From Solanum dulcamara (Eukaryota > Streptophyta > Magnoliopsida > Solanales > Solanaceae): 64,000 nt of DNA. Position 1 is the stretch's first letter. Each line of letters begins with the position of its first letter. Location of the stretch: contig NC_077240.1 of assembly GCF_947179165.1 (NCBI RefSeq), positions 72,681,501-72,745,500 of the forward strand, written 5' to 3'. A program made the translations under genes and the position numbers. The notes under the pieces are model-generated. The model searched no databases. It was not told the origin of the DNA and was given only the letters and a program-made list of their open reading frames with translations. Positions 22,783 through 35,388 of the stretch are shown here, in pieces.

Positions 22783-23207
22783 TATGTGGTAGATATCGGT
22801 TTGACCGATGATTCCTATCAGTACGTGTTATTTTTATTGATACTACTCTTGTTATATCATGTGGCATAGTCTGGTTGTAGAGTCAGTGATGTTTCTTAGG
22901 TGAAGACGAATATGATTCTCCTACAATTTTTACTCTTTCTTCCTTATGGTAGGAGATGTGTCATTATTCTATTTATACTATGTATCTTTAGAAGTTTTTG
23001 TACCATTTTAGACTAGTATCCAAGGGAGTGTTAAAATGTTTCTTATAATAAACCTTAGAGTTTTAAAATTTGATTATAGTGTATTCCTAACTCTTTATGT
23101 TGTTATTTTGGTATTTGTTAAATTTTCGCATGATATTTTTATTGAGGGTCCTCCTGCTTAGGGTTTAGAATAGGTGCCCACATGGCCCAGTGGATTAGGT
23201 CGTGACA

Positions 23208-25723
23208 AGTTGGTATTAGAGCCCTGGTTACCGGTATCCCAATATAAGAGAAATGTGGAATAGACTATTGCAGATTGATGTGTTGACATCCACATCTAAT
23301 CTTCGAAAAGCTATGAAGCATTCTAGGAAGTTATTCCATTTCTTCTCTCCTTTCGTACGGTTTGTCATTTGTAGTATGGATTGAGTTTGACTGGTATCTC
23401 TGAATTCCTATTGGTATCTCAACGAAGAAAACTGAATGGTGCTGTCGCGGCTGAAAGGACACAAACAAGAGAAATTTGAGCCAAGAAGGTTTTAATTGGT
23501 ATTTGGCCTTAAAGGTTGAGTATATGCATAGATGACTAAGTTAATGCTTTGACTTGCTTGCATGATGTAGTTGAAATTTTGTGATTTTGTGCATAGTAAT
23601 GCCTGCCTGATTGACGATGTGTGATTTATGCTTACATGAATAATATAGTGTGAATTGTGCTTGCATGAATGATATGATGTGTTGAAAATTTGATTTGGCC
23701 TGAGATAAATGCCTATGTGTGAAATGTACTTGCCTGAATGCTTGAAAATTATGTGAGATATGATTGTTTGGGATTCTGTAAACTTGTGGTCAGAAAGATA
23801 GTCATAACTTAGTTATATGCAATGGTCTAGTGATAAACCACAATGTGATTAATGAATGAATTTTTGATGTGTTAAATGATACACTTATGTGAGGGAATGC
23901 AACTCTTAATTATATGTGGACTTATCATTGGTAAAGATGGTAAGGAAAAAGAATGATTTGGGACTGTAGAGAAACTTTAGTTTTAGGATAGTCTGGATTG
24001 GTTGGGAACCATGTGAGACAAGGATTATTGTTGCATAATAGCGAAATTGTTGTTATGAAAGATTTCCTTAATATGTTTCATAATTGGTTTTAAACAACGT
24101 GATACTGATTTTTTGTCTATGCATTGCTTGATTTGATCTTAGAATTATATTAAAGGCCTTAATACAATTTCATGTGGTTATTAAGTCAAGACTTGAGACT
24201 AGAAAACTGGGCTATGTTGTACTTGTGATTATAATTATTTTAACTATTGGATTGAGTTTATGGGGACTCAATGCTTTTATTGTTTCTAAATGATGTCTCT
24301 ATTTATCATGATGTTATTGATCTAAGGTGAGTGATGAACATATTCATGTGGCGTGCATATTTATTTATACTAAGATAATGGAAAAAAAGTCTTGTGTGTG
24401 TGCTGTTGCATTCGATCCTGGGGTGAAATCTATCGAGTCTATTTAAAAGAGGTAAGTTTTTAGGTTAGTTTTGACCCTGGAATCAATGGTGAGGGAAGAA
24501 GAGAGAAAAACCTTCAAAAAATTATTCTCTTGAGACTGACCCCGTAAGGACTTTCATAGTGGAATGATCCCGCCATAGTGGAACCGTCATAGCAGGAGTT
24601 GTTCCGCTATGGAGGGACAAGGTGAGACAGAATCTCAATCCTATATCCCTTGTTTTTTCCCTGTTCCACCACTCGGCTCCGGGACGAATAATGGTGATCT
24701 CGCTTTTATATCAGTGCACAATAACAGAGAACTAATGGTTGTTAAGCTAAATCGATGATCGGGGGTCTGTTGTATGGTTAAGTATTTGACTGGTCATGAT
24801 TGTCTAGTGTTTTTAGAACTTATTTGATACTAACATATAGGTTTGTTAATTTAATGGGGGTAATATTGCTTGATTGAGGTAACCTATATGTATATTTGAA
24901 TTTTAGACCTTATTCGACTCAGTGATTTTTATCCTTGATTGAGGAATGAATTACGTTGTAGTGATAATGTGTAGTTAATGAGAAACCGTGAGATGGTGTT
25001 GGGACCAAGTCTTTGGACATTGGTGGAATTATGATTGTCCATTAATAGAAATAGTTTATCGAGCAGTATTTGGAAAAATAATTTGTATTTGACTGAGTCA
25101 TGTTAGACATTTCTCATAGGTTTATGTCTTGAGAATGATCATTGGTTGATAGTAGTATTGTAAAGGATATAGCAAAATTATGGAGAATCTGACATAGATT
25201 GGATTGTTCATAATCAATGATCCTTAGTAGTAGAGTCGATTAAGGAAGTGGGGTTAGTAAATGGTTTTCAGATCAGTCATATCTCTCTTGTAGGTCATGA
25301 TAATATTTTGTGGTTACTGCTATTGAGTAGGGGTGATGTGCTGGTTATAGCATTGGTTAGAGTGTAAGTGCGCGGGTAAAGTTCCCCCTAATATGAGAGT
25401 TGAAAATAATTTAGTTTAGGATAAATTCCAATGAAATTTATGAGTTGTCTAATTTAGAGATATTTAGTGTCTCGAGGTATAATGTTTTAGAAAATTAAGG
25501 CGGTATCATAATATGTGAGGGACAAGGTATCCCATAGAAGTTTTTAGAATGAAATTCGGGTTAGTAGAACTCTGAGAATTGCGTTTGACGCAAAGGGGTT
25601 AGTCGGGATGGAATTTTCCCTAAGTTGTAATTGTGTCTTATCATTGGTTTTGAAAAAAAAACTCTTAGATCGTCTCGTGTCCTCTCCTTCGTGTTATCGT
25701 TCGAAAACGAACGATGGATAAAT
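23208..25723 (+). other. Non-coding interior of large LTR element
   Basis: A PBS-like TGGTATTAGAGC stands at 23211-23222, a near match to the complement of initiator tRNA-Met. No frame above 60 codons is present in this 2.5 kb. A short Arg/Lys-rich stretch near 23420-23480 might be a gag-start relic. CGCCATAGTGGAACCG-type motifs at 24570-24610 echo motifs within the LTRs. Ends before the right LTR with TTCGAAAACGAACGATGG. Confidence 0.6.
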
Positions 25724-28322
25724 TGATATTTATTATAATGGCCTATTCCATCGTTACTAAAAATATATGTGGTAAGGGTATATGAATCTCATTCGTCATA
25801 AGGTTAGGATAAATTTCTTGGTATATGGGTGCTTTAGTTGTGAATTAAGGTCATACTATGCTCCTATCTCAAAGTTAAGTTGAAAGTGTCTTTTCGATTT
25901 AGTTTTGGACTTAAGTTTAAACTAAGGTTAACTTCGAACGACCATATCTCTCAGCCTATAATGGATTACGTGTTCCATGAACTATCAAATGAAAGTCTAC
26001 GAGTCTTCTTTCCAACGCCACTAAATTTACCTCATTTAGAGTTCAAAGTAAAATGTTATGGTCATTCTATTGAATACTGTTCGGGCTGAGACGCCATGGC
26101 CGGATCCGACGGGCCAGAATTAAAAAGGGGCAAATTTTTATAATTTCAGTCTTTCCTTAAGTGCCAAAATAGATTACGGTTACCCTAGAAACCCTCAAAA
26201 TGCTTCTCTAGGCTAGAAGAGAAAAATGAAGAGATTTCTAGCCAAGGAGGACAACAGACCACAAATTTTAGGCTCATCTCCATAGTTTCTCCTTTCAAGG
26301 GACAGAAATCGTGTGATAATTTTTTCTACAGTTGCTTGGCACCCCGGTAAGCTAGATTTCTCTATTGAGTAGTTGTAAATTTATTCTCATCATTTAATAT
26401 AATATAGATTGATGAGAGATTTCATGCCTAGGCCTTAGGACACAGAGTCTGGATGGTTAAATGATTGTCAATTGTTATTTAGAGTGAGAATGTATGATGT
26501 GGGTCATGATTATTATGTGACTAGTGATAAAGGTTCAATCTTGAATGTTAACCTTGGTGAAAATTTTTTAGAAGGACAATGACTCATGCGAAATTAAATG
26601 TAGACAATTGTTGGGTTATTATGAGATCCTGAGACTTGTAGGTTATGGGCTATTGATATATTTAGAGGGATGTGTTTGATTACATGTGGATGTAGGTTAT
26701 GATTTAATCTATATCATAGAGTGGCTCTTAATAGTGATTGATAGTGTATGAGTAATGTTGTGAAGTTTTTTATGTATTTAACTATTGTGGTTTGGGTGAT
26801 TGATATGTTGTTTTGATTGGTCTACAATTCCAAGACCGTGAAATTCATAATATTATCAAAAATGATGTCTTGAATAAAGAAGGTTTGATGAAATATTGTT
26901 AAAGAAGTGAAAGATGTAGTGAAACTTAATGAAATGACTACTGTGATCAATTATATGCAATGAACATGTTACTTGAGGGTGCAAGTATGTGAACTATTCG
27001 TTGTTGACTGTGGTTGTGATTCATATATTGGATCAGGTGTCACGTAGACACATACACATATTGGATCAGATGTCACATTCCGACACAAACTAATAGTTTG
27101 GGTATGGGTTTCATAAGAGAACCATTGTGTGGCTATTATTTGTGAATTGATCTTGACTATATGTGTGATGATAAAAAAACTGACCCGATTATAATTGAGC
27201 ATACCCATCTTTTGTAATAATTGTTATGAAAGGACCGAGAGTCCAAGTGTTAACATGTGGACTGATATATTTGAGATTGATACTGTGAAACTATATATTG
27301 CTCCTAAAATGGTAAATTGGTAATGTGTTTCTGTGTATGCATGTTCGGATTATGTTATGGTTGCTAGATACGTCTGTATCATAGGTATGAGGTCGTGGTA
27401 AACAAGTGAAGAGCAGTTGATGTGTTGTTTCTTAAAATTAGTGAGTTAGAGTTAGATATTGATGGTGTCATGTTGGTACACGTGGAAAAAAGGGGATTGG
27501 AAGAGAATTCAGAATTTCTGCCTCCGGACAGGCTGCCCTGGCGAGAGGAATCGCGCTATGGCAAGGCTGTCGTAGTGGTTTAGGTCCCTCCATGGCGGGC
27601 CAATACGGTTAGAAGATGAGCCTTAGTCCACATTAATGTTGCCCTCCTGCAAGTGAGATGTTAACTATTCTAGGGCCAAATATTGGTTTGAAAGCTAAAG
27701 GTCTTAGAGTGGTTAGACAGAGTTAGTAGTGGAGTTCAATAACTCATCTATGTGATAGAAGGGCTAGACCTTGATCTGTATTAGAATTGGCAGCAGACCA
27801 ACTAAAAGGGATAAGTGTTAGGCTTGAAGAACATTGAGTGGTTATTGGGAATGATAAGAGTTTGTGCATAAAGGTTTGGCGGTGTATTTCCTTAAGAGCA
27901 TGTTTTCTTCTTGATGATTTCTTTATACTATGCGGCGGGTATCGAATTAACCGATGATGCCTATCAATACGTGTTATTTGTACTGATACTATTTTTGCTA
28001 TGCCACTTGACATAGTCTGATTGGATGGTCAGTGATGTTTCTTAAGTGAAGACGAATATGATTCACTAACAGTTTCTACTCTTCCTTTCTTATGGTGGGA
28101 GTTGTGTCATTACTTTATTTATACTTTAGACTAATATCCTTGGGGTGTTAGAATGTTTCTTGTAATAAACCTTAGAGTTTTAAAATTCGATTATAGTGTA
28201 TTCCTGACTCTTTATGCTGTTATTTTGGTATTTGTTAAACTTCCGCATGATATTCTGTTGAGGGTCCTCCTGCTTAGGTGTTAAAGTAGGTGTCCGCACG
28301 GCACGACGGTTCGATCGTGACA
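25724..28322 (+). repeat. Right LTR of large element (2.6 kb)
   Basis: Direct counterpart of the left LTR, starting TGATATTTATTATAATGG and ending GATCGTGACA. It retains the empty site of the nested solo LTR and has only two minisatellite units. Substitutions relative to the left LTR are frequent, indicating an old insertion. Confidence 0.75.
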
Positions 28323-28620
28323 AAAATAGAAATAGTTGGCTGATATTATGGTCTTAAAAGAAACAAAAGTAATATTATAAGGCAAATTTTCAAACATGAA
28401 CAACCATCTAAGGAATTTACTAAAGGGCAATTGAATTATCTCTATATTTTATTAGAAAACATTGCAAACATCATGCATGATTGTTGATTACATGAATCTC
28501 CCAATTCTATGTATATATTAGCAATTTGTCTTCGTATCACAAGCTCTTCTAATTTTGCTTCTGCAACTGCCTGAAACATATATCTATTTGACAATGAGAA
28601 TATTGCGTGTAAGTAATTAG
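28323..28620. other. Intergenic, no gene seen
   Basis: Sequence between the large element and a hAT-like MITE. A 63-codon minus-strand frame (28442-28633) runs into the MITE and is not recognised; nothing supports it as a gene. Confidence 0.35.
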
Positions 28621-29097
28621 TAGGGGTGTACAAAAATCTATTCGGTCAATAAATTAAATCGAAAAAAATATTATTGAATTATTGATATTGGATTAACGGG
28701 TTTTTAATGATTTTATAAAAAAAATCATCTGATTATTGATTCGATATTGGTTTTTTAATATTGAACTATTAGGTAAATCGATAACCTATTAAGATATTAA
28801 TTTACTACTTTACCTCTAGTATAGTTCTTTCCATGTTAGTTACTATTGTTTCTATTTTATGAGCATTGTATAAAGTTACATTATTGTCTTGTCGCACCAA
28901 ATTATTAGAGAAGTCATATAATTATTTTGTGAGCATTTTCGTATTGGTTAAACGGAGAATCGAACCGATAAGAACCAAAAATCGATAAAAAATATCTTAT
29001 TGAATTGGTTATTGATTTAGCATATTTAAAATCAAAAATCGATAAATCAAACTGATAATACATAAAGCCTAACCGAATCGATCAATGCACACCCCTA
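28621..29097. repeat. hAT-like MITE (477 bp)
   Basis: Begins TAGGGGTGTACAAAAATC and ends TGCACACCCCTA, with inner arms rich in ATCGATTCGG-type phrases. Flanking octamers GTAATTAG and ATAATTGA partly match, as expected for an aged 8-bp duplication. No coding capacity. Confidence 0.7.
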
Positions 29098-29957
29098 ATA
29101 ATTGATGCACGTGCACTTGCTGTCTTAGACTCGAACTATATGTGCAATGTATATACAAATATAAAGAAACTCTCTGAACAAAATATGTGAAAATATTAAA
29201 GGTGGCTTTTGAATTATGGATTTGTCTCTGCATTATATAGGACATCATTATCAGAATCATATACAATAAATTTAAAAAAAAAAAAAAAACCTTAAAACCA
29301 TATAAGGAGACAAAGCAATTTACACCTCTCAACTAATCATATTACAGCTTACAATGAATACAAACATAGAAACTTAAATTTCTAGAAATCAAAGTAACTA
29401 CCTTCTTTTTCATTTTATACAAGAATTGGTTCATACTTTCCTACACTTCCCTTTTCTGTCACAAGAATTGACAAGGAAAGAAAACTAAAACAAAACAATA
29501 CAGAAAACAACTAGTTATGAGAACCATTCTCCTAGTGTAAAAAAATATCAGCACTCTAACTAGCTCCTTCTCAGTGATGCATCAGATTATGCACACAAGA
29601 GGATCATTAGCTAACAAGGTGTTCCAGCTTTGCACTTGAGCATGCCAGCATAGCGAGTGAGTCGGCCTGCATATGAACCAGGCTTGAACTTGATCTTATG
29701 ATTTTTTTGTCAATGCAGTTTTTTCCTTATTTTGTGGCCCTGACTCCACAAAGTAAGCTCCATTTAAGAACGAGTCGCCCTCTGATACCCATTGCCAGTT
29801 CTTCCACTCGGATTCTGGTGCGTAAGCCCTCTTTGTCACCTTCATTCATTTACCACCAATATCATCTTATATTAGCAACCCACATAGTACAAACCAACAG
29901 TGCATACAATTAATATATACAATGTCACAATTAATAGTGTCTTGAGTTGATCAATGA

Positions 29958-30190
29958 CAGGGCCAGGAATTTATGGGATTTGAACCTATTATCTAAAGCA
30001 ATTTTGAACCATTTTTGCAACTACGAGGGTGTTTGACTAAGCGTATAAGCTGGTCAAACTAGCTTATAAGTACTATTTAGCTTAACATCAGAATCTTCCC
30101 TTACATCAAAGGGGTTCAATAGTTTATATATAAAAAGAAACAAGATTTTGTCCTACTGAACCCTCTTGACTCTACATAGCTCTGCCCCTG
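29958..30190. repeat. Possible hAT-type MITE in pectate lyase intron 3
   Basis: Left end CAGGGCCAGGAATTTATG; right end AGCTCTGCCCCTG, its approximate reverse complement. The duplication is not clear. Such CAGGGGC(G/A)GA-ended repeats are common in plants. Confidence 0.45.
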
Positions 30191-31649
30191 GTTGATAGAT
30201 TTGATTCCAGCCAAAAATAACTTGAAGTAGAAGAGCGTGGCATGATAGAGACGATTGCATTACCAAAACTGATTATCTAATGGCACTAGATACTTGTGAA
30301 CCTACCTGATCTAATCAGATATAAATTTTCCAAAAAAAATGTGATATGAATGGTGAAGCCTACCTGCTTACTATTAGGATTATCGGCAACCTTGAAACGA
30401 TTACCCTGGCTGATAATGGTTGGATGAGCGCTGCCACCAATCGCGTACATTTTCCAATGAGAGTAGTCATTATTGACAACATGAAAGAATCCCCATCTGC
30501 ATCTAGGCATCCTCTGAATCAATCCCTCCCCAAACCGATTGAATGCAACTGTGACTTGCATTATTGAATCTTGAGGGAAAGCATCAGTTGCCCCTAAAAG
30601 CATCACCTGAATCATCATTTGTGAATGACTATTGAGTAGTCAAATTTTAACTACTAGTATATGACTTTTTTCAAGGTAGTAACTACTAAGAGAGTAACGT
30701 TACGTCGTTATGATGATTGAATTTGCAATTAGAAATGGTGATTGCAGTGGAAGCCATGATGACATCAACAAGGCCATCAGTACATTCTGACAAAGTGCAA
30801 TGATCAATCCAGATATGGTTAGAACCAAAAATGGAAATGCCATCGCCATCGCTCACTGTCCTTAAACCAATATGGTTAACAGAATCTCTTATCATGCCAC
30901 CAGAGGTAGATATAATATGATGAATCCTGATGTTGTGAATTATGACATTATGCACGAACTGGATCATTAATCCAGCACCATTGCCTATGTGAACAGAGAC
31001 TCCCCTGCCATCGATTGTCTTATCACTCTTGATCATAAGTTCTTGTTTCAACTTGATCAACATTGATTTCTCAAAGATGATCCACAATGGCTCCTCTTGA
31101 ATCACAGCATGACGAAGGGTCCCCGGTTTTGGTTCCTGCACGTTATCATCTGAGTCATCGGTGACAACGTAGTGTTTGCCCTCTTTACCACCGGTCGTTT
31201 TGTGGCCAAATTGTCTAGCACATTCTTTAGATCCTTCCTATTTTCAGCCCAATTTTTGTCACACCTCCAGCATCTGTCAATTGGCTTGGTTGCCATGCAT
31301 TTATTTTTTTCTTTAGCAATGAACTGCATAGTGATATTCAACTCATTATTCTTAAACCTATGCAAGTAAAATCAACGGAACAATAACAACTACAATTACG
31401 CCTCAATTCCAAACCATTGTACAAACAAGTTAAGTCGCGTTATGATGAAATGTTCATTGTCCATGTCACTCTATTTAAGCTCGTCGCTATCCAATATTAC
31501 AAAACAAAAAAATTGTTTCTTCGGCGTTAGAGGTTCTCTACATTTTCTTCTGGCATATAAATCTCGAACAAGTCTAAAAAAAACTTCTAGCAAATATTGG
31601 ATCTAAATAAACATGCTAACATCACAAAAAAAATATCAACTAAATGATA

Positions 31650-31922
31650 TTCCCTCCATTTCACTTTACGTGGCACACTTTCCTTTTTAGTTCATTTAGA
31701 AAATCATGATACTTTTAAATGTGAAGAGAAAAAAAAAAACTTAACACTTTCCAGTTTACCCTTAATGAGAAGTTTTTATAACCACATAAATATGACATGT
31801 TTAAGGTTTATAGTCACACATATATATGACATGTTTTGGACCGCAAGTTTTAAAAGTCATCATTTTTTTTTCTTAAATTCCATGCAGATTCAAACATTTC
31901 ACATAAATTAGAATAGATGGAG
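31650..31922. repeat. Stowaway-like MITE in pectate lyase intron 1
   Basis: Begins TCCCTCCATTTCACTTTACG and ends with the reverse complement-like ACATAAATTAGAATAGATGGAG. It is bordered by TA on both sides. CTCCCTCC termini and TA duplication are the Stowaway (Tc1/mariner) hallmark. Confidence 0.75.
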
Positions 31923-32044
31923 TATCGGCTATATACATATTTTGTCCATTGAACCCTATTTTTTGCCAGGTCTGGATTCTTTGTTGCCCAGATCGTCCAT
32001 AAAATATAGCCACACCAGTGTCAAATCCTTAAAAATGCATAGAT

Positions 32045-32102
32045 TTTGGAGGATATATACAACACACATCCCAACGGTATGATTGAAGAGTCCGAGCAAC
32101 AT
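32045..32102. repeat. Half of the GTTGCTCGGAC MITE
   Basis: Only the right arm, TTTTGGAGGATAT then GAAGAGTCCGAGCAACA, remains, in intron 1 of the pectate lyase gene 60 bp from the exon 1 donor. Confidence 0.6.
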
Positions 32103-32362
32103 AATTTGCCAACTTAATTTGCCACGTAGAAAAAGAAAAAGAAAAAGCAAGAAACCACTTACTTTCCAACTTCTTTGTTGAATGTATTAGTAACCTCCTC
32201 AGGATTTTGATTGTATGCTTCAAGTGAAGAGTTTAGGGCTTCCAAAGCTTGTTTTTCTAAATATGCATCAAATTCAGCAATTCTGACATGTAAATGTGGG
32301 ACTAATGAAGCTAAGCATATGAAGTATATTAACAAAATTGAATTCCCACTAACAAAGGCCAT

Positions 32363-32789
32363 AGCTTTTTTTTTATCTTTTATTTTTATATAGTTTTGTA
32401 GAATCTATATCTCCTTTACTCTATTCCTATTTCAATTTTCTTTAGTAGTAATTTTTCTTGTGTTTTTTTTTCTTTTTCGGTATTTCTTGTGAATCACCAA
32501 AGAAGTTTGCGACTAAGGCCAGAGCTAGAATATAGCTTACTGGTTCCGTCAAATTCAGTATCTTCGATTTATATCTTGTATTTGTTGTTACAAATTCAAA
32601 TATGTAAAATCATTAATTTGGAACCTTTAAACTAGAATTCCAAATCCATAAACTTCCAGCGACTCGCATTTTGCCTGTTGTTTAGAGGGAAGCCATGTAT
32701 AAAGAGAATGTTGGTTTATCTATCTATAAATCTTATAACTGAGTTTCTAAAAATTAGAAAATATAGAAGGAAGTACATAGTGATATTTT
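32363..32789. other. Pectate lyase 5' flank up to copia insertion
   Basis: Upstream of the pectate lyase start. A TATATAAAAATAAAAG-type stretch on the coding strand (plus 32377-32392) could serve as a TATA region. The copia element sits only 427 bp upstream of the start codon and so separates any distal promoter. Confidence 0.35.
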
Positions 32790-33280
32790 TGTCAAGAAGA
32801 AAAGTCAACAAAAGGAGGCTGTCAAAAAAAGAGAGGCAGAAAAGAAGGAAAAATTTGACAGCAGTAACTTTTTGAATTTCAAAAGGTTGACAGAAAAAAA
32901 GAAGAACAACGCGTAAGAAATTTAATGCGTAATTTCTAACGCGTTTTCATCTGCTTATAAATAAAGGGCCTCTTGCCCTCATTCAGATCATCCCAGAAAG
33001 AGAGAGTAAGAATACAAAGAGAGTTATACACCAAGATAAATATTGTAGCCTTGAGTGTCCTCTTTAGTAGTTGTTCCTTTTACAAGAGAGAAGTGTTAAT
33101 TGTTGTTTTCTCCTTGTATTTGAGAGCAGTGTACTCCATATTTAATAGTGAGATCCTTCTACCCCGTGGTTTTTTCCCTCTATCAGTTAGAGGGGTTTTC
33201 ACGTAAAATTCTCGTATCCAATTTATTTTCATACTACTTGTCATATCAAACTTTAGTTGTGGTGCTTCCTTCCCCCAACA
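32790..33280 (+). repeat. 5' LTR of copia element
   Basis: Starts TGTCAAGAAG, ends CCCCCAACA. TATAAATA at 32957-32964 is the likely promoter; the transcript start would fall near 32990. Paired with 36872-37367. Confidence 0.9.
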
Positions 33281-33281
33281 G

Positions 33282-33293
33282 TGATATCAGAGC
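33282..33293 (+). promoter_or_regulatory. Primer-binding site, initiator tRNA-Met type
   Basis: TGATATCAGAGC lies one base inside the 5' LTR. It differs from the canonical TGGTATCAGAGC at one position. Confidence 0.85.
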
Positions 33294-33475
33294 CCTCGGT
33301 TATTCTGTCTATTTTATGTAAAGGTACTATTCATGAATAGTAAATTTTTGTGAATAGTAAAATTTGGTGAATAGTATTATTCACGTAAATAGTAAATTTC
33401 AATGAAGGTACAGTTTGTCACGATTGTTCGCAAAAATATTCAGAAATGGTCTAGAAGGGTGTGAAGCAAATAACA

Positions 33476-34184
33476 ATGTCAAGTACAACAAAGTTTGATA
33501 TTGAGAAATTCAATGGGACTAATTTCTCATTGTGGAAAATGAAAATAAAAGTGATATTGAGAAAGGACAATTGTTTGGCTACAATTGAAGGCAGGCCCAC
33601 AGATCTACACTTGGCACTAGCTGATCAAGTGTTGTCTAATGTGGCAGAAAAGCGGAATATTGCATGTACCTCGGATGATGGCGATAATTTATGTAGTGAG
33701 GCAATATCAAATAATGAAGGCAGAAAATATTTCGCTGATGTCTGGATAATGGACACAGGGAACAACATAGCACATGACTTCCCGAAGAGAATGGTTCCAT
33801 CAATATAATCCTATCTCGGGAGGGTCTGTGTTCATGGGAAACGATCATGCTTTGGATGTTATTGATATTGGATCCATCAAAATAAAGATGTATGATGGCA
33901 CGGTACGCACCATCCAAGAAGTACGACATGCAAAAGACTTGAAGAAGAATCTATTGTCTTTAGGACAACTAGATGATAATGGATGTTCATATAAGACTCA
34001 TGGTGGAGTTATGAGAATATCCAAAGGAACGCTTGTAGTGATGAAAGTGGAAAAACTTACTGCAAACCTATATGTGCTTAAAAGTGAAACACACCAAGAA
34101 GGAGAAACATCAACCGTGTTAGCAAGTTCATTTGAAGAATCAACGATGATATGGCATCATAAATTTGGCCATATATCGGAATGA
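33476..34184 (+). pseudogene. Copia gag remnant and protease
   Basis: Starts MSSTTKFDIEKFNGTNFSLW, a typical copia gag beginning. After about 60 codons the sequence jumps to the region before protease (SDDGDNLCSEA), so most of gag including the zinc knuckle is missing. The protease active site appears as WIMDTG. A frameshift near 33765 moves the reading to REWFHQY, GSVFMGNDHAL, DGTVRTIQEVRH, KKNLLSLGQLD. The gag-pre-integrase motif WHHKFGH ends at a stop (34182-34184). Confidence 0.85.
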
Positions 34185-35388
34185 GGTTTGAAGATTCTTG
34201 CTGAGCAAAAACTTCTTCCAGGGCTCAAAAAGGTTTCACGACCCTTTTGTTAGCATTGTGTTACCAGTAAGTAGAATAGACTGAAGTTTAGCAGTTCCTT
34301 TGCTAAAAGCAAGGAAATATTAGATCTGATCCACTCTAATATTTGGCAAGCACCGGTGGAGTTCCTAGGAGGAGAGAAATATTTCGTGTCATTCATCGAT
34401 AATTATTCCATGAGAAGTTGGGTGTATCCAATCAAAAGAAAGGCAGATGTTTTTCCAGTTTTCAAAGAATTCAATGCGCGGGTGGAACTTGAATCTGAGA
34501 AAAAGATCAAGTGTTTGAGGACAGATAATAGAGGAGAATACACTAGTGATGAATTTAATATCTTCTGTAAACAAGAAGGTATTAAACGGCAGTTCACGGT
34601 GGCATATACTCCACAACAAAATAGAGTAGAAGAGCGGATGAACAGAACTTTGTTGGAACGGACAAGAGCTATGTTGGCAACTGCAGGGTTGGAAAAACCA
34701 TTCTGGGCAGAACCAGTCAAACCCTCTTATTATGTGATCAATCGATCACCATCAACTGCAATTAATTTGAAAATGCCAATGGAGATGTGGACAGGAAAAC
34801 AAGTTGATTATTCTCGCTTACATATATTCGGAAGTCCTGCTTATATTATGTACAACACCCAAGAAAAATTGAAGTTGGATCCAAAATCCAGAGAATGCAT
34901 TTTCTTAAGGTATGCTGATGGAGTCAAGGGTATTGCTTGTGGGTCCCACAGCCCGCAAGGTGCTAATCAACAAGAATGTTGTATTTATTGAAAACAAGAT
35001 ACAAGCAAAAGAAAGTAGCATTTCTAAAGAAAAATCAGAAACTACTACAGTTGAAGTTGAAGAAATAGAAGAAGTTCCAGTTTCTTTTGAAGCAGCACCA
35101 GAGCACGAAGAAACAGAGCAAGCTGAGATCAAAACTCCAAAAGTTCGACGGTCAACTAGGGATAGAAGAGAACCAGCTTGGCACTCAGATTATTCTTTGG
35201 AGAGCAATATTACATACTATCTATTAACAGAAGATGGAGAGCCTTCAACTTTTTACGAGGCTATGAAAGGCCAAGAATCATCTCTGTGGGTGGCAGCAAT
35301 GCAAGATGAAATTGAATCTCTTCATAAAAATAAAATATGGGATCTTGTTCAATTACCAGAAGAAAGGAAGGCCATTGAAAACAAATGA
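34185..35388 (+). pseudogene. Copia integrase remnant
   Basis: Integrase joins element cDNA to chromosomal DNA. Visible motifs: FVSFIDNYS, CLRTDNRGEY (second catalytic Asp), NRVEERMNRTLLERTRAML (catalytic Glu), FGSPAYI. The first catalytic Asp, normally in an IHSDVW motif, reads IHSNIW here. Stops lie at 34182-34184, 34248 and 34268. A frameshift near 34915 leads to a GACGSH tail, while the second frame (34912-35388) carries the linker KVRRSTRDRREPAW towards reverse transcriptase. Confidence 0.85.

Larger units (their letters stand above)
16862..23207 (+). repeat. Left LTR of large element, interrupted
   Basis: Aligns with the right LTR over its length: for example AGGTATATGAATCTCATTC at about 16909, CAAGTTAGAATCTAACTATTC near 19143, and TTATAATAAACCTTAGAG near 23041. 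Without the nested insertion its length is about 3.0 kb against 2.6 kb for the right LTR. The difference includes extra sequence near 17850-17960 and an expanded minisatellite. No coding function. Confidence 0.75.
16862..28322 (+). mobile_element. Large non-autonomous LTR retrotransposon, nested
   Basis: Two homologous direct repeats (16862-23207 and 25724-28322) flank about 2.5 kb of non-coding interior. Both repeats start TGA near a T.ATTATAA.G..CTATTC block and end GTGACA or GTGACA-like. A PBS-like TGGTATTAGAGC follows the left one. Just before the right repeat, TTCGAAAACGAACGATGG resembles the conserved end of Solanaceae gypsy internal regions (usually TTCGAGGACGAA). No gag or pol domain is seen, so it fits a LARD-like, Ty3-gypsy-derived element. 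No clear 5-bp target duplication was found, consistent with age. Confidence 0.75.
29611..32362 (-). pseudogene. Pectate lyase (PL1 family, LAT59-like), two frame disruptions
   Basis: Secreted pectate lyases cleave de-esterified pectin by beta-elimination in the cell wall. Exons (minus): 32163-32362 (signal peptide, AYLEKQALEAL, EEVTNTFNKEV), 30704-31357 (PIDRCWRC, then [46 protein letters not shown]), 30364-30606 ([23 protein letters not shown]), 29611-29839 ([20 protein letters not shown]-terminal RLTRYAGML). Exon phases agree only if two indels are allowed: one base missing near 31218, so the upstream frame ends at a stop near 31102, and an A7 run (T7 at 29702-29708) with one base too many, giving an early stop near 29690. 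The otherwise intact 441-codon layout means the lesions are recent or sequencing errors. Intron 1 contains a Stowaway-like MITE. Confidence 0.85.

Noticed and set aside
34389..34720. Minus-strand frames opposite the copia integrase
   Set aside because: Antisense shadows of a well-identified integrase; no motif, unlike the true antisense PMD gene in the gypsy element.
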